Assembly (NCBI RefSeq): GCF_040222615.1
Contig: NZ_JAVKCQ010000116.1
Coordinates: forward strand, 1 to 11,341
Direction: 5' to 3'
DNA from: Haliea sp040222615
GTDB taxonomy: Bacteria; Pseudomonadota; Gammaproteobacteria; Pseudomonadales; Halieaceae
DNA: 11,341 nucleotides
Below, one piece after another: positions 5,226 to 11,341 of the stretch. Position numbers and translations under genes: made by a program. Position 1 is the stretch's first letter; the number at the start of each line of letters is the position of its first letter. The notes below the pieces were generated by a model. The model did not search any database, was not told where the DNA came from, and saw nothing but the letters and a program-made list of their open reading frames with translations.

Positions 5226-5881
5226 GACCACCCCGGGTGACGGGGACCCCAGCAGGCGTGGAGTTCCCTGCAGATTTCCTCCAGGCGCTGCTGCACCTCC
5301 GGCAGCGGCAGGCTGGCATCGACCAGGTGATAGCGGCCACTGCTCTCCCGCGCCAACTGCAGGTAGGTTTCCCGTACCCGCTGGAAAAAAGCCAACTGTT
5401 CCTGCTCGAAACGATCCAGCTCCCCCCTGCCACGCACCCTTTCCAGCCCCGTCTCCACCGGCGCATCCAGCAGCAAGGTATAGTCGGGCCGCAATTCGCC
5501 CTGAACGAGGGTTTCCAGGGTCCGTACCGCGGCTGCCGGCAAGCCCCGGCCCCCGCACTGATAGGCATAGCTGGCATCGGTGAAGCGATCACAGATCACC
5601 CACTTCCCCGCGGCCAGTGCAGGCTGAATCACCTGCTGGAGATGCTGCGCGCGCGCGGCGAACAGCAGCAGCAATTCCGCCATCGGTGCCACCGGTTCGT
5701 CGCGCACCTGCAGCAGGACACTGCGGACCTCTTCTCCCAGGCGGGTCCCGCCGGGCTCACGGGTAACCACCAGCTCTACGCCATGGTTGTCCAGATAAGT
5801 AGCGATAGCGGCGATATTGGTCGATTTACCGGCACCCTCGCCGCCTTCCACGGTGATGAACAAGCCGCGCCCCGTCTGCAT
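5222..5881 (-). CDS. tmk: Thymidylate kinase (dTMP kinase)
   Basis: 219 aa, phosphorylating dTMP to dTDP with ATP in dTTP synthesis. The P-loop GGEGAGKST is at 13-21. TREPGGTRLGE (40-50) and the DRF signature (98-100) followed by TDASYAYQ contact dTMP. The LID region RVRGRGELDRFEQE (148-161) carries the basic residues of the E. coli-like type II enzyme, whose P-loop lacks the catalytic Arg. The ATG at 5881 begins 3 nt after the mltG stop. The stop overlaps the holB ATG by 4 nt, implying translational coupling. Co-transcription with holB links dTTP supply to replication machinery. The C-terminus HACWGPRHPGWS extends slightly beyond usual family ends and runs into the holB overlap; nothing looks damaged. 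Confidence 0.97.
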   Translation of the reverse strand: MQTGRGLFITVEGGEGAGKSTNIAAIATYLDNHGVELVVTREPGGTRLGEEVRSVLLQVRDEPVAPMAELLLLFAARAQHLQQVIQPALAAGKWVICDRFTDASYAYQCGGRGLPAAAVRTLETLVQGELRPDYTLLLDAPVETGLERVRGRGELDRFEQEQLAFFQRVRETYLQLARESSGRYHLVDASLPLPEVQQRLEEICRELHACWGPRHPGWS

Positions 5882-5884
5882 CCC

Positions 5885-6937
5885 TTATTGCGTCCCCGGT
5901 GTCGAGCGATAGTCCTGCCGTCGCTTCAGTTGATATTTACGCACAGCCCGTTCGTGCCCCTCCAGGGTGGCGTTGAATTCATGCGTGCCATCGCCACGCG
6001 CCACGAAATACAGTGCATCACCCGCGGCGGGCTGCAGGGCCGCATGAATCGCCGCCCGGCCCGGCAAGGCAATCGGCGTCGGCGGCAAGCCATCGTGGCG
6101 GTAGGTATTGTACAGGTTGCCGATGTCCCGCAAATGCTGCCGCCGCAGATTGCCGTCAAATGCTTCACCCAGGCCATAGATTATGGTGGGATCGGTCTGC
6201 AGCCGCATACCCAGCCGCAGACGCCGCACAAACACGCCCGCGATCTCCTCGCGCTCCTCCGGCACCCCGGTCTCGCGCTCAATGATTGAGGCCATGATCA
6301 GCGCCTCGTAGGGGTTGGCGTAGGGCAAGTCCGGTGCGCGCCGCTCCCACTCACTGCCCAGCGCGTTGAGCAGCGCCTGATGGGCGCGACCGAGGATATC
6401 CAGGTCGCTGGCACCGCGCTCGAAACGGTAGGACTCCGGCAGGAATAGCCCCTCTGGCGCCTCCCGCGGTGCCACCAGTTGTAACAGGCGGGAATCGTCC
6501 ACACCGCTGAGGACCTGTTCCAGCGCCGATTCTGCCTGCAGAATCTCCAGCGCGCGCCCCAGTGCTATGCCCTCGGGCAGGGTCACCTGGTACTGTATAA
6601 CCTGGCCACTGACCAGGAGCTCCAGCAACGACCTGGCATTCAGGCCAGGTGCAAGCCGGTATTCGCCCCGACGAATGCGCGCATCCAGACCGTGGAACCG
6701 GGCCCAGGCGACCAGCAATTCCGGGTGCGCCAGTACGCCCTTGTCATGCAGGCGACTGGCGACGCTGCGCAGGCTATCCCCGGATTGCACCAGCAGCACC
6801 ATGCCCTGCTCAGGCAGTAGCAGCGGCGCACGCCAACGCTGCTCCACAACACCTGCCACCAGCGCCATTGCAACCACCGACAGCAACGCCAGCAACTGCA
6901 GCACCCGCGCCGCCTTTCCACGCACCTTCGGGCTCAT
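5885..6937 (-). CDS. mltG: MltG (YceG-like) endolytic murein transglycosylase
   Basis: 350 aa from the chosen start. A short basic N-terminus (KVRGKAARV) precedes one hydrophobic segment at about 14-31 (QLLALLSVVAMALVAGVV), giving an inner-membrane anchor with a periplasmic domain. A LysM-like region follows (LVQSGDSLRSVASRLHDKGV, about 49-68). The catalytic block ASIIERETGVPEER contains the expected Glu at residue 220 (first E of IIERET), followed by GMRLQTDPTIIYGLG. MltG cleaves nascent glycan strands and so sets their length. The frame also allows a GTG at 6949. I prefer the ATG at 6937 because it forms an ATGA overlap with the pabC stop and has GGAG upstream, while the GTG would abut that same GGAG. 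tmk follows after 3 nt. Confidence 0.95.
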   Translation of the reverse strand: MSPKVRGKAARVLQLLALLSVVAMALVAGVVEQRWRAPLLLPEQGMVLLVQSGDSLRSVASRLHDKGVLAHPELLVAWARFHGLDARIRRGEYRLAPGLNARSLLELLVSGQVIQYQVTLPEGIALGRALEILQAESALEQVLSGVDDSRLLQLVAPREAPEGLFLPESYRFERGASDLDILGRAHQALLNALGSEWERRAPDLPYANPYEALIMASIIERETGVPEEREEIAGVFVRRLRLGMRLQTDPTIIYGLGEAFDGNLRRQHLRDIGNLYNTYRHDGLPPTPIALPGRAAIHAALQPAAGDALYFVARGDGTHEFNATLEGHERAVRKYQLKRRQDYRSTPGTQ

Positions 6938-7773
6938 TCGCCCAGGCACTCCAGGTAGGCCACATGCAGGCGCCGGGTCACCGGATGCTCAAGCCAGCGA
7001 CGGTCGCGAAACGTACCTACCGGACGCAGGCCGATGACGCTGTTGCAGTAGAACAGTTCGCTTGCAGCCAGCAGTTGGGAAAGCTCCAGGCGGGTCTCTG
7101 CGGCCTGCAAGCCGCAAACTGCCGCCAGACGCTCCAGAATGAGGCGCCGTCGGGTGCCCGCGATCCCCGCTTCATCCAGAGAGGGCGTCAACAGGCGCTT
7201 CCCGGCCACCAGAAACAGGTTGCCCGCGGAAACCGACAACGGCATGCCCGACTGATCAAGCATCAGGACTTCATCGCAGTTGTGCGGATCACAATCCGCT
7301 GCGGCAAGTACCTGCTCCAGGCGGTTGAGGTGTTTCAGTCCCGCCAACAGGGGCTGGCGCCCCCAGCGCACTGAAGTCTCACCCAGGCGCGCAGGGGCTG
7401 GAAACCTGTCGGGCTCTACTTTCAGCGACGACACGCTGATGACCACCCGCGGGCGGCAATCTGCCGGCGGCGCATAGCCTCGCGGACCGCCACCGCGGCT
7501 GACCGTGAGTCGCAATACGCGGAACAGATCAGCGCCCGCCTCGGCGGCCGCGGCCCGGGCGAGGTACTCGCTGACAGAATCCATGCAATCGGGAAAACCC
7601 AAACGCTGCAGACCGACTCGCAGTCTATCCAGATGCAGCTCCAGCAACAGGGGCCGTGAGCCTCGCAGCAGCAGGGTCTCGAACAGGCCGTCCCCATAGG
7701 CGAAGGCCCGGTCGGGCAGCTCAAGGGCGCCGGCGGGAGCGCCGTCTATCCAGATACTGGTCTCCCCCACCAC
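6934..7773 (-). CDS. pabC: Aminodeoxychorismate lyase (PabC), fold-type IV PLP enzyme
   Basis: About 279 aa, converting 4-amino-4-deoxychorismate to p-aminobenzoate and pyruvate for folate synthesis. Visible features are WIDGAPAG near the N-terminus, DRAFAYGDGLFET (21-33) and the PLP Schiff-base Lys147 in GLKHLNRLEQVL. NLFLV (185-189) and a C-terminal ELFYCNSVIGLRPV block follow. The Glu that normally precedes this NLF motif and contacts the PLP ring nitrogen appears as Ser180, which is unusual. The start is uncertain: GTG codons at 7773 and 7770 lie 10 nt after the fabF stop with a weak ribosome-binding site, while GGGGGAG sits 6 nt before an ATC at 7755. The stop overlaps the mltG ATG. Context fabF-pabC-mltG is the conserved gammaproteobacterial order, which supports PabC over a D-amino-acid or branched-chain aminotransferase. 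Confidence 0.9.
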   Translation of the reverse strand: MVGETSIWIDGAPAGALELPDRAFAYGDGLFETLLLRGSRPLLLELHLDRLRVGLQRLGFPDCMDSVSEYLARAAAAEAGADLFRVLRLTVSRGGGPRGYAPPADCRPRVVISVSSLKVEPDRFPAPARLGETSVRWGRQPLLAGLKHLNRLEQVLAAADCDPHNCDEVLMLDQSGMPLSVSAGNLFLVAGKRLLTPSLDEAGIAGTRRRLILERLAAVCGLQAAETRLELSQLLAASELFYCNSVIGLRPVGTFRDRRWLEHPVTRRLHVAYLECLGE

Positions 7774-7783
7774 GCGCTCGGCA

Positions 7784-9025
7784 TCAGCCGGGCTGACTGA
7801 ACAACAACGAACCGTTGGTGCCGCCGAAGCCGAATGAATTCGACAGAGCGTGCCGTATCGGCCGTTCCTGAGCAGTATGAGGCACGTAGTTGAGGACGCA
7901 GCCCTCGTCGGGGTTATCGAGGTTGATGGTGGGCGGCGCCACCTGGTCGCGCAGTGCCAGGATGGTGAAAATGGCCTCGACCGCACCGGCAGCACCCAGC
8001 AGGTGCCCGATCATGGATTTGGTGGAGCTCACCGCCACCTGCTGGGCAGCACCGCCCAGCACTGACTCGATGGCGCGACTCTCCGCCAGGTCGCCGGCAT
8101 TGGTGGACGTGCCGTGGGCATTGATATAGCCGATCTGGTCCGCGGGTACGCCGGCGTCCCGAATTGCATTGCGCATTGCCGCGGCGGCGCCGCGGCCGTC
8201 CTCGGGCGGCAGCGTCATGTGGTAGGCATCGCCACTCATGCCAAAACCGGTAATTTCGGCGTAAATATTCGCACCGCGAGCCCTGGCGAATTCGTACTCC
8301 TCGATCATCAGTACGCCGGCGCCATCGCCGAGTACGAATCCATCGCGATCGCGATCCCAGGGGCGGGAAGCCGCGGTGGGATCGTCATTGCGGGTCGACA
8401 GCGCGCGCGCGGCGGCAAAGCCACCGAGGCCGACCGGAGTGGTCGCCATTTCAGCGCCGCCTACCAGCATCGCATCTGCATCGCCGAGGGCAATCAAACG
8501 GGCGCCGAGGCCGATATTGTGGGTGCCGGAGGTGCAGGCGGTTACCACCGCAAGATTCGGACCCTGCATATTGAAGCGTACCGACAGATTGCCGGCAATC
8601 ATGTTGATAATGGACCCGGGGACAAAGAACGGGGAGATCTTGCGCGGGCCGGAAGTGGCAACGATCGCCGCGTTTTTTTCTATCTGCCCAATGCCGCCGA
8701 TCCCGGAGCCGATAGCGCAGCCCACACGATCCGCGTTCGCCTCGGTAATTTCCAGGCCTGAATCGAGCATCGCCTGGATACCGGCGGCCATGCCGAACTG
8801 CACAAAGATATCCATCTTGCGGGCATCTTTGTCGCTGAAATAGGGACTGGTGTCGAAGCCCCTGACGCTGGCACTGAAGCGAGTGGTATAGGCGGCCACA
8901 TCGAAGTCGACTATCGGTGCGACTCCGCTTTTACCTGCAAGAATGTTTTGCCAGGTCTCCGCTACGCCCAGCCCCAGAGGGCTGACCATGCCGAGGCCTG
9001 TGACTACAACGCGTCTGCCGATCAC
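7784..9025 (-). CDS. fabF: 3-oxoacyl-[acyl-carrier-protein] synthase II (KAS II)
   Basis: 413 aa, the same length as E. coli FabF. It condenses acyl-ACP with malonyl-ACP, including the elongation that favours cis-vaccenate. The catalytic Cys164 in VTACTSG, His304 in INAHGTSTNAGD, Lys336 in SSTKSMIG and His341 in GHLLGAAG give the Cys-His-His set. The glycine-rich SFGFGGTNGSL is near the C-terminus. The frame has a GTG at 9034 and another at 9025. I choose 9025 because GGGGAG lies 8 nt before it and the product MIGRRVVVTGLG aligns with the E. coli start. An ATG at 9030 is out of frame. It begins 99 nt after acpP, past a terminator-like hairpin, so fabF is probably expressed by readthrough or separately. 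pabC follows after 10 nt. Confidence 0.97.
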   Translation of the reverse strand: MIGRRVVVTGLGMVSPLGLGVAETWQNILAGKSGVAPIVDFDVAAYTTRFSASVRGFDTSPYFSDKDARKMDIFVQFGMAAGIQAMLDSGLEITEANADRVGCAIGSGIGGIGQIEKNAAIVATSGPRKISPFFVPGSIINMIAGNLSVRFNMQGPNLAVVTACTSGTHNIGLGARLIALGDADAMLVGGAEMATTPVGLGGFAAARALSTRNDDPTAASRPWDRDRDGFVLGDGAGVLMIEEYEFARARGANIYAEITGFGMSGDAYHMTLPPEDGRGAAAAMRNAIRDAGVPADQIGYINAHGTSTNAGDLAESRAIESVLGGAAQQVAVSSTKSMIGHLLGAAGAVEAIFTILALRDQVAPPTINLDNPDEGCVLNYVPHTAQERPIRHALSNSFGFGGTNGSLLFSQPG

Positions 9026-9071
9026 CGCATGCACTCCCCGGTTGAATCAGGAACTGGAAGCATAAATAAGA

Positions 9072-9104
9072 AAAGCCGTCCTATCAAAGCATAGAAACGG
9101 CTTT
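9072..9104 (-). terminator. Terminator or attenuator hairpin between acpP and fabF
   Basis: Minus-strand RNA pairs AAAGCCGT (9097-9104) with ACGGCTTT (9072-9079) as a perfect 8-bp stem. An inner CTAT/ATAG stem (9091-9094 with 9081-9084) closes loop GCTTTG. The stem is followed by UCUUAUUUAUG, a moderate U-rich tail. It lies 20 nt after the acpP stop and would reduce transcription into fabF. This fits the need for far more ACP than KAS II. Partial rather than full termination is inferred, since no clear fabF promoter is visible in the remaining gap. Confidence 0.7.
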
Positions 9105-9124
9105 CCAGTGTAGTGCGGGTTAAA

Positions 9125-9361
9125 TCAGGCGAGGTTTTCCTTGATGTAGTCGATCGCCAGTTTCACAGTGGTGATCTTCTCGGCTTCTTCGTCGGGAATC
9201 TCGGTTTCGAACTCTTCTTCAAGAGCCATTACCAGTTCAACGGTATCCAGCGAATCGGCACCCAGATCTTCAACGAATGAGGCCTCGGTCTGGACTTCTT
9301 CTTCTTTAACGCCAAGCTGTTCTGCGACAATCTTCTTAACGCGTTCTTCGATGCTGCTCAT
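9125..9361 (-). CDS. acpP: Acyl carrier protein
   Basis: 78 aa, strongly acidic, the usual length. The 4'-phosphopantetheine attachment site is Ser37 in the DSL motif of LGADSLDTVELVMALEEEF. It carries growing acyl chains as thioesters between FabD, FabF, FabG and the other type II enzymes in the cytoplasm. The ATG at 9361 has AGGAG about 11 nt upstream. The 145-nt gap to fabG holds a promoter-like site, and a hairpin follows the gene, so acpP probably also forms an abundant short monocistronic mRNA. Base composition is lower in GC than its neighbours because of the acidic, Glu/Lys-rich codons; this is usual for acpP, not a sign of transfer. Confidence 0.99.
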   Translation of the reverse strand: MSSIEERVKKIVAEQLGVKEEEVQTEASFVEDLGADSLDTVELVMALEEEFETEIPDEEAEKITTVKLAIDYIKENLA

Positions 9362-9423
9362 TGTATTGGTAACTCCTGAAAATTTAATTCTGAATGAAAC
9401 CTGGTCACCCGGCCCGAGGCGGC

Positions 9424-9464
9424 ATTTTACTCTGTTTTTACGCCGAGTAATAAATTTTTTTTAG
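9424..9464 (-). promoter_or_regulatory. Probable acpP promoter with A-rich UP-like element
   Basis: On the minus strand a -10 box TAAAAT (complement of 9424-9429, 5 of 6) lies 18 nt after TTATTA (complement of 9448-9453, 3 of 6). Just upstream is an A8-T3 tract (down to 9464) resembling an UP element. Transcription would start about 50-60 nt before the acpP ATG. An internal acpP promoter is common in this gene cluster. The -10 box and A-tract are clear; the -35 box is weak. Confidence 0.55.
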
Positions 9465-9506
9465 GCCGAAACAGCCAGCCCTGCCACCTTGCCCCGACCC
9501 GCAACT

Positions 9507-10250
9507 TCAGGCCATGTTCATGCCGCCGTTGATGTGTATCGTTTCGCCGGTGATGTAGCCTGCCACTTCGCTGCACAAAAAGCCAACCAGCGCGCCGATT
9601 TCCTCTGCCTCCCCCAGCCGCCCGAGGGGGATCTGCCCCAGCATCAAACCGCGCTGGTCCTCACTGAGAGCACGGGTCATATCGGTATCAATAAAGCCCG
9701 GTGCAACACAGTTCACGGTTACTGCCCGGGACCCCAGTTCGCGTGCCAGGGCGCGGGAAAAACCTTCCGCGCCGGCCTTGCTGGCTGCGTAGTTGCTCTG
9801 GCCGGCGTTGCCCATCGCGCCAACTACCGAAGTGATATTGACGATGCGCCCCCACCGCGCCTTGGTCATGCCGCGCAGACAGGCCTTGCTGACCCGGTAG
9901 AGCGCGTTCAGATTGGTATCGATCACCGACTGCCATTCATCTTCCTTCATCCGCATCAGAATGTTGTCGCGGGTGATACCGGCGTTGTTGACCAGCACCA
10001 GCGGCGCGCCGAACTGCGTCGTAATCCCTTTCACCACATCATCGACCGCAAGCTGGTCGGCAACATCCAGGGTCATGCCGCAGCCGGAAAAGCCGCCTGC
10101 CCGGAGATATTCACTGATGGCCGCAGCACCTGTCTCGGTCGTAGCAGTGCCCACCACGGTATAGCCGCTCCCCGCCAGCTGCTCGGCGATAGCGCGGCCG
10201 ATGCCCCGGCTGGCGCCAGTTACCAGGGCTACCTTGCTGTCGTTGCTCAT
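9507..10250 (-). CDS. fabG: 3-oxoacyl-[acyl-carrier-protein] reductase
   Basis: 247 aa, a classical short-chain dehydrogenase/reductase that reduces 3-ketoacyl-ACP with NADPH in the fatty-acid elongation cycle. The cofactor motif TGASRGIG is at 11-18 and NNAG at 88-91. The catalytic residues are Ser141 (NITSVVG), Tyr154 and Lys158 (YAASK), with Asn113 in DTNL as the fourth tetrad member. The C-terminal INGGMNMA is typical of FabG. The ATG at 10250 has GGGAGA about 7 nt upstream. It starts 31 nt after fabD, so the two are probably co-transcribed. acpP follows after a 145-nt gap with its own promoter-like site. The position between fabD and acpP excludes other SDR functions with high confidence. 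Confidence 0.98.
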   Translation of the reverse strand: MSNDSKVALVTGASRGIGRAIAEQLAGSGYTVVGTATTETGAAAISEYLRAGGFSGCGMTLDVADQLAVDDVVKGITTQFGAPLVLVNNAGITRDNILMRMKEDEWQSVIDTNLNALYRVSKACLRGMTKARWGRIVNITSVVGAMGNAGQSNYAASKAGAEGFSRALARELGSRAVTVNCVAPGFIDTDMTRALSEDQRGLMLGQIPLGRLGEAEEIGALVGFLCSEVAGYITGETIHINGGMNMA

Positions 10251-10281
10251 ACGATTTCTCCCTGTACCATGAAAATGTTAT

Positions 10282-11235
10282 TCACACCGCTGCAAGCTCG
10301 GTCAAAGCGTCCCGCAGGCCCGCCGGCTCTTCCAGGGAGTAGCTGCAGAGCTCGCCGTCTATGCGTTTGTTGAGGCCGCTGAGTACCTTGCCGGGGCCGC
10401 ATTCCACGACATGGCGCACTCCCTGGGAGGCCATGTACTGGACGCAGCGCGTCCACTGTACCGGGCTGTAAATCTGCTCCACCAGCAGGCTGCGGATGCG
10501 CTCGGGATTGGTTTCAGGCAGCGCATGCACATTGTGCACGACTGGAATCGCCGGGGCCGCCAGCGGCACGGAGGCCAGCGCCGCTGCCAGTTTTTCGCCG
10601 GCGGGGCGCATAAGAACCGTATGGAAAGGCGCGCTGACCGGCAGGGGCATGGCCCGCTTGACTCCGGCGGCCTTGAGGGCTGCGCCCGCCCGCTCAACGG
10701 CGGTGGCGTGACCGGCAATAACCACCTGTCCCGGAGAGTTGAAATTCACTGCGGCCACTTCCCCTGTTCCCTCCGCGGCTATCTCGGCACAGATGCGATT
10801 GATGCTGTCGTCGTCGAGCCCGATGATGGCTGCCATGGCGCCTTCACCGACAGGCACCGCCGACTGCATGAACTCACCGCGCTGACGCACCAGGCGCACG
10901 GCATCGGCAAAGTCCAGGGATCCCGCGCAGACCAGTGCCGAGAATTCACCGAGACTGTGCCCTGCCAGCAGAGTCGGCGCCGGTCCGCCCGCGTCTCCCC
11001 AGGCGCGCCACAGGGCGACGCTCGACGTCAGCAGCACCGGCTGGGTGGTCGCGGTCAAATTCAGGGCCTCCTGCGGGCCGGCCTGCACCAGGGCCCAGAG
11101 GTCGAGGCCCAGGGCCTCTCCCGCCTCGGCAAAGGTGTCGCGAACCGCGGGGAACTCGGCGTGGGCGGCGGCCAACATGCCAACCTTCTGCGAACCCTGG
11201 CCCGGAAATACAAATGCGGTATGGCTGGTGGTCAT
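10282..11235 (-). CDS. fabD: Malonyl-CoA:ACP transacylase
   Basis: 317 aa, transferring malonyl from CoA to ACP to supply the elongation units of fatty-acid synthesis. FPGQGSQ lies at 10-16, the nucleophile Ser94 in GHSLGEFSAL, the carboxylate-binding Arg119 in VRQRGEFMQ, and the catalytic His205 in SAPFHT. The frame could start at a TTG at 11262. I choose the ATG at 11235, preceded by AAGGAG 12 nt upstream and giving the normal MTTSHTAFVFPGQG start. It is the first gene of the fab group here, and fabG follows after 31 nt. plsX and fabH would be expected beyond the window edge by synteny, but cannot be seen. Confidence 0.97.
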   Translation of the reverse strand: MTTSHTAFVFPGQGSQKVGMLAAAHAEFPAVRDTFAEAGEALGLDLWALVQAGPQEALNLTATTQPVLLTSSVALWRAWGDAGGPAPTLLAGHSLGEFSALVCAGSLDFADAVRLVRQRGEFMQSAVPVGEGAMAAIIGLDDDSINRICAEIAAEGTGEVAAVNFNSPGQVVIAGHATAVERAGAALKAAGVKRAMPLPVSAPFHTVLMRPAGEKLAAALASVPLAAPAIPVVHNVHALPETNPERIRSLLVEQIYSPVQWTRCVQYMASQGVRHVVECGPGKVLSGLNKRIDGELCSYSLEEPAGLRDALTELAAV

Positions 11236-11300
11236 GGTGGGGACATTCTCCTTGGCAAGCAAAGGGCCGGTTCAGGCAGTAAGCAACAATGCCCTTCAAT

Positions 11301-11329
11301 AGTGTAGAACACGGAGGAAGTGCTGTAGA
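11301..11329 (-). promoter_or_regulatory. Possible sigma70 promoter upstream of fabD
   Basis: Minus-strand TCTACA (complement of 11324-11329, 4 of 6 to TTGACA) and TACACT (complement of 11301-11306, 4 of 6 to TATAAT) are separated by exactly 17 nt. A start about 60 nt before the fabD ATG would result. In related bacteria fabD can also be read from an upstream fab/plsX promoter, so this site may be secondary. It rests on pattern matching only. Confidence 0.4.
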
Positions 11330-11341
11330 AACGCGAAACGG

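Noticed and set aside
4242..5558. Long 438-codon version of HolB starting inside tmk
   Set aside because: The extra N-terminal part is low-complexity Gly/Ala/Arg-rich out-of-frame translation of tmk. The ATG at 5225 gives a normal-length delta' and an ATGA overlap.
6934..7995. Long 353-codon version of PabC starting inside fabF
   Set aside because: Residues before VVGETSIWIDG are out-of-frame fabF sequence. Family members start a few residues before the WIDG-like motif.
8114..8761. Long plus-strand open frames opposite fabF and other genes
   Set aside because: GC-rich coding sequence produces long antisense frames. These have no family features and lie entirely opposite well-supported genes.
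1..11341. CRISPR arrays, insertion sequences, prophage or defence systems
   Set aside because: No repeated spacer-like units, terminal inverted repeats, transposase, integrase or nuclease-like genes were found on reading both strands.

Overview
The window looks like a chromosomal core segment of a GC-rich gammaproteobacterium. The gene order fabD-fabG-acpP-fabF-pabC-mltG-tmk-holB-pilZ, the Pseudomonas-like PilZ and ClpP sequences and a tRNA-Leu(UAG) beside tig all point this way. A marine Cellvibrionales/Halieaceae-type organism is my guess, not something the sequence proves. Every protein gene is on the minus strand, so transcription runs from high to low coordinates. I see no insertion sequence, phage gene, CRISPR array or toxin-antitoxin pair.

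Layout along the direction of transcription. (1) 11341-9125: a promoter-like site, then fabD, fabG and acpP, the malonyl loading, ketoreduction and carrier-protein functions of type II fatty-acid synthesis. acpP has its own promoter-like site with an A-rich upstream element. (2) A terminator- or attenuator-like hairpin separates acpP from fabF. (3) 9025-3871: a very tight operon of fabF, pabC (folate precursor), mltG (peptidoglycan chain length), tmk (dTTP supply), holB (clamp loader delta') and pilZ (type IV pilus). Several of its junctions are ATGA overlaps. (4) 3870-3622: a gap without a protein gene. On the plus strand it holds a series of consecutive hairpins ending in a strong intrinsic terminator, preceded by a weak promoter-like pair. 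This is a candidate small RNA of about 128 nt. (5) 3621-2569: a stand-alone GH84 (O-GlcNAcase-like) hydrolase with no visible signal peptide. (6) 2377-1: tRNA-Leu(UAG), a strong hairpin, tig, clpP and the first 22 codons of clpX, a proteostasis cluster.

Functionally the window joins two conserved blocks: an envelope and replication block (lipid, murein and dTTP supply, DNA polymerase III loading, pilus assembly) and a protein-quality block (ribosome-bound chaperone, ClpXP protease). The junction between them, about 3870 to 2380, holds the non-routine content: the candidate sRNA and the GH84 gene. The most checkable oddities are the structured plus-strand RNA, the probably cytoplasmic GH84 enzyme, a PabC that appears to lack the conserved PLP-ring Glu, and an uncertain pabC start. 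The rest is ordinary housekeeping.
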